Below are positions 36,123-44,729 of a stretch of 64,000 nucleotides of DNA, one piece after another. Each line of letters begins with the position of its first letter. Within the stretch, counting starts at the first letter, position 1. Where the stretch lies: positions 110,177 through 174,176 of the forward strand of contig PHEH01000007.1 of assembly GCA_002841155.1 (NCBI GenBank), written 5' to 3'. Under the pieces are notes generated by a model. The model made no database searches and was not told the origin of the DNA. It worked only from the letters and a program-made list of their open reading frames with translations. The stretch comes from Alphaproteobacteria bacterium HGW-Alphaproteobacteria-18. GTDB lineage: Bacteria; Pseudomonadota; Alphaproteobacteria; Caulobacterales; Hyphomonadaceae. The translations under genes and the position numbers were made by a program.

Positions 36123-36159
36123 GGTCGTCTTCCTGCCCGGTCTCTCATTCCGCGTACTT

Positions 36160-37539
36160 TCACAAATTCACCCATTGCAACCGCACAAGCTCCAGCGGGT
36201 CACTGACGGCAACCACATGATTGAGCTTGAACTCATATACCTCCCCCCGCGGCACATCTGCCGGGGAAAAAGCAAAGCCATAGCTCGGCAATTCCTTGTC
36301 CATCACAGCGGGGAAATGGAAAAAATACGGGTTGCAGGCATGGGCGATTGCATTGGCCAGTTCCTGGGTGCGGGCGGTCGCAATGAACAGGACGCCGAGT
36401 TCCCGGGGCGGCGGCGTGCCTTCAGGCACCGGCATGCCATCCACGGCATTCCAGCCATACATTCTGATCGAAATGTGGAAGTCGTCTTGTTCTTCCGGCG
36501 GAAGCGTCTGGCGCGCTCGCAAGTATAATGCGTCGAGAAAGCGGTCATGAAATCCGGACACATCTCGCAGAACATCGGGGTCCTGTATGCCGACGAGCAT
36601 GATCGTCTGGAACTTTCCGCCGCCGGCCCCTTCCAGCTTCATGGTATAGGGTCCAGGCCTCCAGACCGCTCCTGTCACGCGGACAGTGCGCCCGTCCTCA
36701 AGCTCTTCATATGTTACGGCGGTAACGTCCAGCTGCCCGCCCGGCTCAGTCAGGATATACGGGTCAGTATTTTCATACAGCATGTGGGCCGAAACCCCGT
36801 CACGTGCACAATAATTGTCTTTGGCCAGCGGCTCCACTTCGAATCCATCCTGACCGACCGACAGCAGAACGCCTGAAGAATCCCGTTTCTCCGTACACTG
36901 CGCGCCACATTCGCCAACTTTTCCTGCATGCCAGGAGGCTCCCCAGCCAGCACCTTTCCAGATCGGAAAGCTTGCCAGGACTGCCGGGTCAGTCGAACGT
37001 CCGCCCAGGATCACATCCGCGCCCTGCTCGAGCGCCTTTATGTAAGGCTCCACCCCCATCAGTGCGACGATATGCGCGCAGGCGTCCACCGTGTCGTCCT
37101 CGAGCGGTCCGAGCGGCGGCAGCGGACGTATCCGGCCGTCTGCATTGAATGCCTTGATGGCCTGGGGTGACTGTTCGCTGTAAAGCAGCGCGATCTTGGG
37201 CGTGATACCAAGTTCGGCGACGATCTCGAGCAGGATGTCGCGTGTCCAGTCTACATTCAGGTCGCCCCCGGCCTGACCTGCTGTACCGATGATAACCGGA
37301 ATTCCTGTGCGGGCATGGGCTTTCATAAGAATCATCAGATCCCGCTTGACCGCGCCACGGCTGTTCTTTGATTTGCCCATGGCAAGATAGGCGGCGCCGC
37401 TATCGGTGGACCCGGCATCGGTGGCAATCGCGTGAGCCCCCCTCGATAGGCCGTACTCTACTTCGTCTTCCCGCACACCCGCCCCCAACGAACCGCAGGG
37501 TACGAGTATTTTAACCGGCAGTGCCAACTTATCGCTCAT
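36160..37539 (-). CDS. AtuA-family protein (acyclic terpene utilisation family, DUF1446)
   Basis: The 459-residue protein begins with a Gly-rich motif (VPCGSLGAGVREDEVEYGL) and continues with ATDAGSTDSGAAYLAMG, IIGTAGQAGGDLNVDW, VILGGRSTDPAVLASFPI and YENTDPYILTEPGGQLDVT, all typical of the AtuA family. AtuA is required for citronellol/geraniol use in Pseudomonas but its reaction is not established. Here the geranyl-CoA carboxylase genes are absent, so a terpene pathway is not supported. It begins 60 bp downstream of the TonB receptor gene, after a hairpin. Confidence 0.85.
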   Translation of the reverse strand: MSDKLALPVKILVPCGSLGAGVREDEVEYGLSRGAHAIATDAGSTDSGAAYLAMGKSKNSRGAVKRDLMILMKAHARTGIPVIIGTAGQAGGDLNVDWTRDILLEIVAELGITPKIALLYSEQSPQAIKAFNADGRIRPLPPLGPLEDDTVDACAHIVALMGVEPYIKALEQGADVILGGRSTDPAVLASFPIWKGAGWGASWHAGKVGECGAQCTEKRDSSGVLLSVGQDGFEVEPLAKDNYCARDGVSAHMLYENTDPYILTEPGGQLDVTAVTYEELEDGRTVRVTGAVWRPGPYTMKLEGAGGGKFQTIMLVGIQDPDVLRDVSGFHDRFLDALYLRARQTLPPEEQDDFHISIRMYGWNAVDGMPVPEGTPPPRELGVLFIATARTQELANAIAHACNPYFFHFPAVMDKELPSYGFAFSPADVPRGEVYEFKLNHVVAVSDPLELVRLQWVNL

Positions 37540-37561
37540 TATAAACCCGGGTCTTGATTAG

Positions 37562-37591
37562 AAAAATCGGGAGACGCACGCGCGTCTCCCG
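37562..37591 (-). terminator. Rho-independent terminator/attenuator after the TonB receptor gene
   Basis: CGGGAGACGC and GCGTCTCCCG are perfect 10-bp arms with a 4-base loop; on the minus strand ATTTTTC follows immediately. It lies 8 bp past the receptor stop and just before the AtuA-like gene on the same strand. It may lower expression of the downstream genes relative to the receptor. Confidence 0.8.
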
Positions 37592-37598
37592 CAGGATG

Positions 37599-39830
37599 TC
37601 AGTAGTCCCACGACAGCGTGACGCCATAGGTGCGCGGAGGATTGAACGCACCGAACGTCGCCCCGAGGAAACTACCCTGAAAAGTACGTGTACGCTCATC
37701 TGTGAGGTTCTTTCCCCAGAGTGAAACGCTCATTCCCCTTCCGATATTATCGAGAACGATGCGCGCATCGACAAAATTTGTAGGATCGCGAAGTTCGGGG
37801 GGCTGGTTACTGTTGTCGTCGAAGATTTTACTTGTGTACTGATAGTCGACAGCAAAGGTCAGTTCAGACCCATTGGGGAGCGACGCCGTATACGCTGGCG
37901 ATACCGTAACCTTATGTTTCGGAGAGCGGGAAATGCGGTTGCCGGAATAGTCCACTCCGTCTTCCATAAACTCGTCAAAGATCGCGTCGGTATAGGCATA
38001 CGCCACAGCGAGGTTGAAGCCCTCATACGGATTGACCGACATCTGGGTTTCATAGCCTTGAATGTGTGCTTTGCCGGCATTCGTGATTACCCGTATGCCA
38101 TCGACAGTCTGGGTCGTCTGAAGATCCGAATAGTCCACATAAAAAATCGAATTGTTCCAGATCATAACACCATCGAAAAGAGTGCTCTTCTGACCTATTT
38201 CATACTGAATTGCTTGTTCAGGATCGAACGGTGTAGCCGCAGCAAGAGCATCTGGCGGCTCTCCGTTGAACCCGCCACTTTTGAAGCCGCGCGACAGCGA
38301 CGCATAGGCCATGTGAGCCGGACTGATCTGATACTCCAGCCCCGCGCGGTAGGTCCAGTCGTCAAACTCCGCCGAAGCCGTCACGTCGTAAAACTCGTCT
38401 GCCCTTAGCGGAGCATCACTTTCCGTATTGAAGACCCGTTGGGTCTTTTTGTCCTTGGAGTATCGCAAGCCGCCAAACAAAGTAATATTGTCCGTAAGCG
38501 GAACCGACATATCTCCAAAGATGGCATAACTGTCGAGTTCTGCGTCAGCAATAAAAGCCTCTCTTAGCTCTATCGGTGCGATCACCGCAGCATCTAGTGT
38601 AAGAATATCCGATCGAAGCACATCCTGATTATAGTGGTAGAGGCCCACAACCCATGTAACAGCGCTGTCAGGCAGAGATGACAGGCGGAGTTCCTGGCTA
38701 GACAGAGTGGCTGTTTCGGCGTTTCCGCCGCCAATGCCGACTTCGTTGTATCCTGGCGAAGATGGGTCTGGATTACCCCCATCAAAGTCGTAATTGAAAT
38801 CGTATTCCAGATCGCGGTGAGATGCCAACCCCGTGAGGGTGGCGAAGCTGAAATCATAAGAAACCTCCCCGCGCACGCCCCATGTGTCACGCTTCATAAA
38901 TCCGGGATCCGACCCGTATGTGACGTCAGGATCGAAGTTCTGGCTATAGAAATTCGAAAGCGGATTGTTTTCATCGAGCTCCAGAACGTGGTTCGCATTC
39001 CCGGTTGCCCGGTCTCTTGTGCCGTCGAGGGTAAAATGCATCCTCACTTGCTCTGTCGGTTCAGCATAATATTGAAGACGTCCACTGACGGTTTCCTGAT
39101 CCTCGACGTCACGACCGAGGAAAGAATTTTTGACATAGCCATCATTGGATCGGTATGATCCGCTGACGCGCAGCGCGCTGGTGTTTCCGGCAAGAGGCAC
39201 GTTCACAAAGCCTGCGCCATCCAGGCGCCCGTAATTTCCGAGCGTCGCATTAGCAGATGCATCGAAGCTATCGATGACTGGCCGTTTTGAAACGACATTT
39301 ATTGCTCCGCCCACGACGTTCCGGCCGTAAAGCGTGCCCTGCGGCCCTTTAAGTACCTCGATCCGCTCCACATCAAACGCATCAAACGCAACGGCTGATG
39401 GCCGTCCCAGATAAACTTCATCCAGAAACACCGCCGAGCTCGGATCACCCGATGCGCCCCGGTCAGCTGACCCGATACCCCGGATATACAAACGGGGCTG
39501 GGAGGCGGGAAACGCATCAAAGTTCAGGCCCGGCGTGCGGGTGACGATATCGTCGATCTGCTGGATCCGAGCCGCCGCGATTTCATCGGCACCGAAAACG
39601 GTTATCATGACCGGCACGTCCTGGAGGCTTTCGGCCCTGCGTTGCGCAGTCACGGTGACGGTAGAGAGTGTTCTGGCCCCCTCCTGACCAGTCTCAGCGG
39701 ATACATCTGACGGAGGATTTTCAATTCTCGGCTGGTCTGAATTGTCCTGCGCCTGAGCGGATGCAGCACAGATCGCAATGACCCCCAAAGAGCAGGCACG
39801 CGCCGCAAGGCGGATTGAAAGTGGCTTCAT
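37599..39830 (-). CDS. TonB-dependent outer-membrane receptor
   Basis: The 743-residue protein has a signal peptide (AICAASAQA|QDN), a TonB-box-like LSTVTVTAQR, a plug with VERIEVLKGPQGTLYGRNVVGGAI, and a beta-barrel ending in PPRTYGVTLSWDY. It belongs to the large group of receptors common in Caulobacterales and sphingomonads. It heads the AtuA/DUF4387/aldolase/permease series and is divergent from a Crp/Fnr gene, 189 bp away. It probably imports the pathway substrate. Confidence 0.92.
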   Translation of the reverse strand: MKPLSIRLAARACSLGVIAICAASAQAQDNSDQPRIENPPSDVSAETGQEGARTLSTVTVTAQRRAESLQDVPVMITVFGADEIAAARIQQIDDIVTRTPGLNFDAFPASQPRLYIRGIGSADRGASGDPSSAVFLDEVYLGRPSAVAFDAFDVERIEVLKGPQGTLYGRNVVGGAINVVSKRPVIDSFDASANATLGNYGRLDGAGFVNVPLAGNTSALRVSGSYRSNDGYVKNSFLGRDVEDQETVSGRLQYYAEPTEQVRMHFTLDGTRDRATGNANHVLELDENNPLSNFYSQNFDPDVTYGSDPGFMKRDTWGVRGEVSYDFSFATLTGLASHRDLEYDFNYDFDGGNPDPSSPGYNEVGIGGGNAETATLSSQELRLSSLPDSAVTWVVGLYHYNQDVLRSDILTLDAAVIAPIELREAFIADAELDSYAIFGDMSVPLTDNITLFGGLRYSKDKKTQRVFNTESDAPLRADEFYDVTASAEFDDWTYRAGLEYQISPAHMAYASLSRGFKSGGFNGEPPDALAAATPFDPEQAIQYEIGQKSTLFDGVMIWNNSIFYVDYSDLQTTQTVDGIRVITNAGKAHIQGYETQMSVNPYEGFNLAVAYAYTDAIFDEFMEDGVDYSGNRISRSPKHKVTVSPAYTASLPNGSELTFAVDYQYTSKIFDDNSNQPPELRDPTNFVDARIVLDNIGRGMSVSLWGKNLTDERTRTFQGSFLGATFGAFNPPRTYGVTLSWDY

Positions 39831-40019
39831 AGGGTACTCCTCCCATTACTTATTTCAGTACGGCGTGTTGCCCGCCATCAGGAGTTCCTTAGGACATGTG
39901 CTCTGGTTTTCCGTGGTAAGGATTTTACATTTTCAGATAAAAGGCGTTGTGTTTGAAAACAGCGATCCAGGGTCTGCCGCAGGCTTGCCCCGGAAGCAGG
40001 CCATGCTCAGGAGAAAGCC

Positions 40020-40721
40020 ATGCATATCGCAGGTCAGCTTAACTGGATCGAAGAACTGCCCGCCCACAGCAAGGCGGCCATAAAAGAGCGGTTTGTTTAC
40101 CGCAATCTTCAGGCTGGAGAAACGATCAAGGAAAGTGGGCAGCCATCGGAGGGAATGTATCAGGTACTGTCGGGCTATGTAAAACTTCTGGCAGATCGCC
40201 CGGATGGCGAACAGTCTCTCCTGCTGATCTACATTCGCGGCAACTGCTTCGGGGAATCGACACTGATCGCGCGGCGGCCGCATCATCACACAACCATTGC
40301 TGCCAGCCCCACACGGATCGGATTTCTGAAGCAGGAGGACTTTGATGAACTTTACCACGAGCATCCCGCCATCCCTGAAGCGCTCTGCCGTAAGTTTGCG
40401 AGAGCCTTGAGCTCAATGATTGCGTATCGCGAAAAGCAGAACGACACGACCGTAGCTCAACGCGTTGCACTGGTCCTGCGTAATCTGGCCGAGATGAGTG
40501 AAACATCGCAGGTCGGATCCCGTCGCACCATTGATGTTCCAATCACAATTGCCGAACTGTCGAGCTTCCTGGGCCTTACGCGCCAGACTGTCCAGAAGGA
40601 GATATCAACCCTAAAACGCCGTAACCTGATTATAAAGTCTCAAGGCGCCTGGACTGTGCAAGACATGGCGTTGCTCAGGGTTCTCGCGCCGGTAGAGGAA
40701 GAGCAGGATTCACCTATCTGA
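40020..40721 (+). CDS. Crp/Fnr family transcriptional regulator
   Basis: The 233-residue protein has an N-terminal cyclic-nucleotide-binding-like barrel (QAGETIKESGQPSEGMYQVLSGYVKL) and a C-terminal winged helix with ITIAELSSFLGLTRQTVQKEI at about residues 177-197. There is no FNR-type N-terminal Cys cluster, and the barrel lacks the residues expected for tight cAMP binding. It is divergent from the TonB receptor gene, which it may control. I did not find a clear palindromic site in the gap. Confidence 0.88.
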   Translation: MHIAGQLNWIEELPAHSKAAIKERFVYRNLQAGETIKESGQPSEGMYQVLSGYVKLLADRPDGEQSLLLIYIRGNCFGESTLIARRPHHHTTIAASPTRIGFLKQEDFDELYHEHPAIPEALCRKFARALSSMIAYREKQNDTTVAQRVALVLRNLAEMSETSQVGSRRTIDVPITIAELSSFLGLTRQTVQKEISTLKRRNLIIKSQGAWTVQDMALLRVLAPVEEEQDSPI

Positions 40722-40790
40722 AACTTCAGGTAGGCCACGAGCTTATGATCTTCGTCCACGGATCATCATTCCTCTGGCGACATCAATTCC

Positions 40791-41693
40791 CTACCCGGGA
40801 AGTTCCTCAGACTTTTGGCTTTTTATGATCTTGGACCACAGAGCCTCTGCTGCCGGTGTCTGGCGGGCAGCGGGTCGCCATAGCCGGATCTCGATCGGAA
40901 CGTCCTGATCGGGCGTGCTTGCCCGCATCAGTGTGCCGAGCTCGATATCGTCACTTACCAGGCTGAGCGCCGTCCAGGCAACGCCGCGTCCATTTCTGGC
41001 CATGGCGGTGAGGACGCCGGCCAGATGGGACGTGAAGGCGGGCATAGAGGGTGGCGCACGGCCTGTCATCGTCCACGCCGCAGTCAGGATACGCCCCATT
41101 CCGGACTCGGCCGAAAAGGCGAGATGAGGCGCGGCTTCAGGCGGCGTCACGGCTGCAAGTTGAGGAGATATCACTGGCAGTAGCACATCTTTGCCGAGAA
41201 GAACTGAGCGGAAATCCTTGCCAAACCGCGTCTGAGCGGCCGCATGGTGATGGCACAGAAGAAACTGGGCCCGCCCCTCGACCATCAACCTCTCGCATGC
41301 GACCATGTGATCTGCCGTCAACTCAACGGTGACGTTGGCAGGCTCGTCTTTCTCGAGCTGGCGCAGCCAGTTGGGGAAAAAAGTGAGCGACAGGGCATGG
41401 GTTGCCACAAATCGCAGAGTTTCGGACGATGCCTTTCCGACTGCGCGCGCTTCTTCTCGACCCATCTGGAGTTGTCGGGTCGCCTGCTCGGCAACAAGCC
41501 TGAAACTATCACCGGCTGGGGTGAGCCGTATTGTGTGCGTACCCCGATCAACTAGCGTAACGCCGACCCATTCTTCAAGCGCGCGTATACGCCGGCTAAA
41601 GGTCGGCTGGGTTATCGCTCTGCGCTCCGCCGCCCGCGCAAATCCGCCCGCCTCGATCAGGGCCAGAAAGTCCTCAAGCCAGTCAATGTTCAT
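40791..41693 (-). CDS. LysR family transcriptional regulator
   Basis: The 300-residue protein has the LysR helix-turn-helix at residues 3-60 (GGFARAAERRAITQPTFSRRI) and an effector-binding domain. It converges with the Crp/Fnr gene. Upstream, where a divergent target would be expected, there is only a decayed IS6 transposase. Its original partner may have been lost or lies elsewhere in the cluster. Confidence 0.9.
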   Translation of the reverse strand: MNIDWLEDFLALIEAGGFARAAERRAITQPTFSRRIRALEEWVGVTLVDRGTHTIRLTPAGDSFRLVAEQATRQLQMGREEARAVGKASSETLRFVATHALSLTFFPNWLRQLEKDEPANVTVELTADHMVACERLMVEGRAQFLLCHHHAAAQTRFGKDFRSVLLGKDVLLPVISPQLAAVTPPEAAPHLAFSAESGMGRILTAAWTMTGRAPPSMPAFTSHLAGVLTAMARNGRGVAWTALSLVSDDIELGTLMRASTPDQDVPIEIRLWRPAARQTPAAEALWSKIIKSQKSEELPG

Positions 41694-41768
41694 CGTGAAC
41701 TCCGGTCAAAGCGCTTCTCCGTCCCATCCATGCTTAGCGCGAACCCTGATACGCAGTGTATGAATACA

Positions 41769-41781
41769 TGCACAAGATGCA
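41769..41781. promoter_or_regulatory. Candidate LysR box TGCA-CAAGA-TGCA
   Basis: A T-N11-A dyad with 4-bp arms (5 bp counting the flanking A/T) lies 75 bp upstream of the LysR start, followed by the palindrome GCATCGATGC at 41779-41788. This fits LysR autoregulation, but the arms are short. Confidence 0.35.
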
Positions 41782-41869
41782 TCGATGCTAGACGGAGCTC
41801 CTTTCTTACACTCGAAAGTGGCGCCTGACGAAGGCGAGCCCGTCTCAGATTTTCGCGCACCAACAGACA

Positions 41870-42270
41870 TCAAGCAACGAGACGTTCACGCCATTCTCGA
41901 ATGGTCATCTTCTCGCAGAAATTCAAACCCGGCCCTCCTCTCGCAATTTATATGATTGTTCACTGACGAATCAGTGGAAGCGAATTTCGCAAACTTCGCA
42001 TTTGTCGAGAGCTCGACATTGCCCGATCCTATCGTCGAGCGGGAAGTGCGAATCTCCGGCACGATTGTTCAGCTGCCTGCGCGATTCCAGGCGATCCGCA
42101 TTACCGATCTCCTTCATCGCTGCGCCGTATGAGCGAAGCTTGCCGGTTACAACAACCTCTGGCTTTCCATAGCGCTTCATCGCTTTCTCAGGAATTTCGA
42201 AGCGGTGGCCTTATCCGACGCTCTCGTCAGGTATGTCTCTAGGACCTCACCCGCAGGATCGCCCCCGCGC
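41870..42270 (-). pseudogene. Decayed IS6-family transposase
   Basis: Minus-strand frames read, in order, GDPAGEVLETYLTRASDKAT, then KRYGKPEVVVTGKLRSYGAA and KEIGNADRLESRRQLNNRAG, then KFASTDSSVNNHIN, and finally IREWRERLVA followed by TGA at 41870. These are successive parts of an IS6-family transposase, from the second catalytic region to the C-terminus. At least two frameshifts separate them, and the N-terminal half is missing. I could not identify terminal inverted repeats. The same tail occurs at 27645-27835 in the same orientation. Confidence 0.82.
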
Positions 42271-42349
42271 CACCGATAGCATGCCTCACCCCAGATACTC
42301 ACGAACATCCCGTCCAGGTGTCAGCGACACTGGCTGCGAGCATTGCAGT

Positions 42350-42757
42350 TCAGTCCACAGAGTGATCCCGCTTCCACATCCAGATCAGGAGAAGGAGGCC
42401 GGTGATGATGCCGATGGCGAAACCGGAGAGCATCCACGGATTAATGTACCACTGCTCGCCCCAGCTGAACTCTCCACTCATAATGTTTGCCCACCCTCTG
42501 AAGTGCTGCGTCGAAGCGACTGACAGTCCGAACACAGCGAAGACGGCGGAGAGATAGCGCACCAGCCAGTGCGCGGGGTTTGGCAGCATGAACAATAAAC
42601 CGAGCAGGCCGATAACGGTGCGCTGGCTCCGGCAGAACGGGCATTCATAGACGAGCCCCGTAAGGTCGATCGTCCATGTCAGGATAGCGATGGCGATCGC
42701 CACACCGCCAACTATCCTGCGATGACGCAGCAGCAATTCCGGTAGTCTGTCGAACAT
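42350..42757 (-). CDS. Small four-helix membrane protein with a CPFC motif (DsbB-like)
   Basis: ATG 42757 (MFDRLPELLLRHRR) is preceded by GGAGGGGG, so I prefer it to the longer frame from 42814. The 135-residue protein has about four membrane segments (IVGGVAIAIAILTW, RTVIGLLGLLFML, YLSAVFAVFGLSV, LSGFAIGIITGLLLLIW). YECPFCRSQRTVIG follows the first helix and resembles the first redox pair of DsbB-type proteins. The second Cys pair of DsbB is absent, so quinone-linked oxidation of DsbA cannot be assumed. It stands alone between the IS6 remnant and tRNA-Ser. Confidence 0.6.
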   Translation of the reverse strand: MFDRLPELLLRHRRIVGGVAIAIAILTWTIDLTGLVYECPFCRSQRTVIGLLGLLFMLPNPAHWLVRYLSAVFAVFGLSVASTQHFRGWANIMSGEFSWGEQWYINPWMLSGFAIGIITGLLLLIWMWKRDHSVD

Positions 42758-42987
42758 GATCACCCCCTCCCCAATCGTCGCCGGAACTTCAACACGCCAC
42801 ATGCGCACTCGCAAGTCCGCCCTCGCCCACCCTGCGTCTCAGATAAGAGAGGCTGCCGCGTTGAACGATGGCCCTGACGCTCCCGACATGCCCAGAAAAT
42901 CAAGCGTCACCCCGACCCAAGATCCCACAAAGGTCAAATGATCCTGCTGCTGTACAGCAAGTTGCAGGCAATCTCGGGAAGGCAGTC

Positions 42988-43077
42988 TGGCGGAGAGGGA
43001 GGGATTCGAACCCTCGATACCCTTGCGAGTATATCGGTTTTCGAGACCGACGCGATCGACCACTCCGCCACCTCTCC
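42988..43077 (-). tRNA. tRNA-Ser (anticodon CGA)
   Basis: On the minus strand the acceptor arm GGAGAGG pairs with CCTCTCC. The anticodon stem TCGGT/ACCGA encloses loop CTCGAAA, giving anticodon CGA for codon UCG. A long variable arm (ATACTCGCAAGGGTAT) marks a class II tRNA, and GGTTCGAATCC is the T-arm. CCA is encoded. The 90-nt length is typical for tRNA-Ser. Confidence 0.96.
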
Positions 43078-43304
43078 GCGCCGGGGTCTTTCAAAGAGGG
43101 GGGAACTATCGCGCCCCGCGGAAAAGCGCAAGCGCCGGTTTGGTTAAACCGCCTTCCCGGCTGCAGCTTTTTCCGGGGCGCTGCACGGCGCCTGTGGGCA
43201 GGCCCGCCACAAATCGGTGAAATTTGCCGCTTCGGCTACACCGCAATTTAGCCCAACCCTGCGCAAGAGACCGGCTGGTCAACAAGGATTGCTTGCCCAA
43301 GCTC

Positions 43305-44534
43305 ATGAGCGCCGAATTCTTCATCATGCTGCTGAACCCCGGTATCGGCGCCCTGCTTGCCGCAGCCTTCCTGATGCTGTGGCTCAATCAGCGTGACAAA
43401 CTCTACATCCTTTTTGCCACTGCCGCCTATGCGATGACCGCGCTGGCCTTCTTCCTTCAGGATGTTGCTTTCCAGTATATCGCCAGCCCGCTGCCCGGAA
43501 ATGCCGAGCGGTTCTTCTCCAATACCGGATTTCTCCTGTCGGGCTGGTTCCTGGTGATGGCAGTGCTCGGCAGGTTCGAGCTCCGGCCCTCCTACTGGCT
43601 GCTGGCCACGGTCAGCCTCATCGCCCTGGCAAGCCTTGCCTGGTTCATGCTGGTCCAGCCGAGCGTTGCGGGGCGGGTATTGTCCATCAATGCTGCCTTG
43701 GGCCTCATGATGCTGATGATCGTGGTGAAGACGGCCCCGGTCCCCAACAAACACCTCGCCGACCGGATCCTCCTCTGGATAACCATCCTGGCCACCGCCA
43801 ACAGTCTTGTCCGCCCGGTCCTCATCCTCTGGCTGGCGGGCGACCTCAATAACGCCAATGACTTCCAGCACTCCCTTTACTGGACCACGGTGCAGTTCAC
43901 CCAGCCGCTCATCTCGGTGGCCTTTGCGCTCACCCTGATGGTGGCGATCGCCATGGACCTGATCGGCCAGCTGAGACATGAGGCGCGCACCGACAAGCTG
44001 TCGGGCCTGCTCAACCGGGGCGGTTTCGAGGCCGCCGCCGAGGCGCTGCTGAAACGCGGCCGCGCGGGCAGCAGCCTTCCGGTCTGCCTGATCATCGCCG
44101 ATCTCGACCATTTCAAGCAGATCAACGACACCTTCGGCCATTCGGTGGGCGACGCCGTGATTGGCCTCTTCGGGCGCCACATTGCTGCGATGACCTCTGA
44201 CAAAATGATCGCCGGCCGGATCGGCGGCGAGGAGTTTGCCGTCCTCCTGCCTGGCCATGAAATCCAGGCCGCGCGGCTCTTTGCCGAATCCCTGCGCGCC
44301 TGCCCCTGGGGCTATTGGTCGGGCATGCTGCCGGGCGGCCTCACGCCCAGCGTCAGCATCGGCGTCTGCGCGGCATGGCCCGGCGCAGATCTCTATTCCC
44401 TGATGCGCAATGCTGACGAGGCCCTCTACGATGCGAAGCGGGCAGGCCGCGACCAGGTCCGCCTGTTTGGTATAAAGCCCTCGCCAGCTCCCTCTATGAC
44501 CGCCGCGATCAGCCGCATTCGCGTCAAATCCTGA
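43305..44534 (+). CDS. Membrane-bound diguanylate cyclase (GGDEF)
   Basis: ATG 43305 (MSAEFFIMLLNPG) is chosen because it begins the first membrane helix; the frame extends upstream to 43224 without support. The 409-residue protein has about six hydrophobic segments in the first 225 residues. A GGDEF domain follows with DLDHFKQINDTFGHSVGDAV and an active-site RIGGEEF. The GGEEF signature predicts synthesis of cyclic di-GMP. The inhibitory RxxD site is absent: Ser and Met occupy the Arg and Asp positions. Monocistronic, after tRNA-Ser. Confidence 0.88.
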   Translation: MSAEFFIMLLNPGIGALLAAAFLMLWLNQRDKLYILFATAAYAMTALAFFLQDVAFQYIASPLPGNAERFFSNTGFLLSGWFLVMAVLGRFELRPSYWLLATVSLIALASLAWFMLVQPSVAGRVLSINAALGLMMLMIVVKTAPVPNKHLADRILLWITILATANSLVRPVLILWLAGDLNNANDFQHSLYWTTVQFTQPLISVAFALTLMVAIAMDLIGQLRHEARTDKLSGLLNRGGFEAAAEALLKRGRAGSSLPVCLIIADLDHFKQINDTFGHSVGDAVIGLFGRHIAAMTSDKMIAGRIGGEEFAVLLPGHEIQAARLFAESLRACPWGYWSGMLPGGLTPSVSIGVCAAWPGADLYSLMRNADEALYDAKRAGRDQVRLFGIKPSPAPSMTAAISRIRVKS

Positions 44535-44626
44535 CGTTTTGCCGGGCCAACGCCCGCATTTCCGGCTATATAAAGAATAACCTGCAAATACCCCCACTTT
44601 TCCCACAATCGGCGTGAAGTTGGGGT

Positions 44627-44693
44627 TTGACAGGCCGTTCGCTTTGGTGTTTACCCCCGACCTTCGGGCGCGGCGCCTTCTGGTGCGGCGCCC
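44627..44693 (+). promoter_or_regulatory. Possible promoter and leader hairpin of rplU-rpmA
   Basis: TTGACA (44627-44632) is followed after 17 bp by a weak -10, TTTACC. Further on, GGGCGC (44666-44671) and GCGCCC (44688-44693) could form the base of a leader hairpin just before the rplU ribosome site. Ribosomal-protein leaders can be sites of autogenous control, but no known class is recognised here. Confidence 0.4.
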
Positions 44694-44729
44694 TCACATA
44701 TTTTCACTATTCCGGAAGGAACTGGCCCC

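Noticed and set aside
36160..37539. A complete citronellol/geraniol (Atu) pathway
   Set aside because: Only the AtuA-family gene is present; the carboxylase subunits and hydratase of the pathway are missing.
42839..43147. Several short frames over tRNA-Ser on both strands
   Set aside because: They read through the tRNA gene and its flanks, a common artefact.
43248..44606. A 452-codon antisense frame under the GGDEF gene
   Set aside because: Composition is Gly/Asp/His-rich with no motif; the plus strand has membrane helices and a full GGDEF domain.
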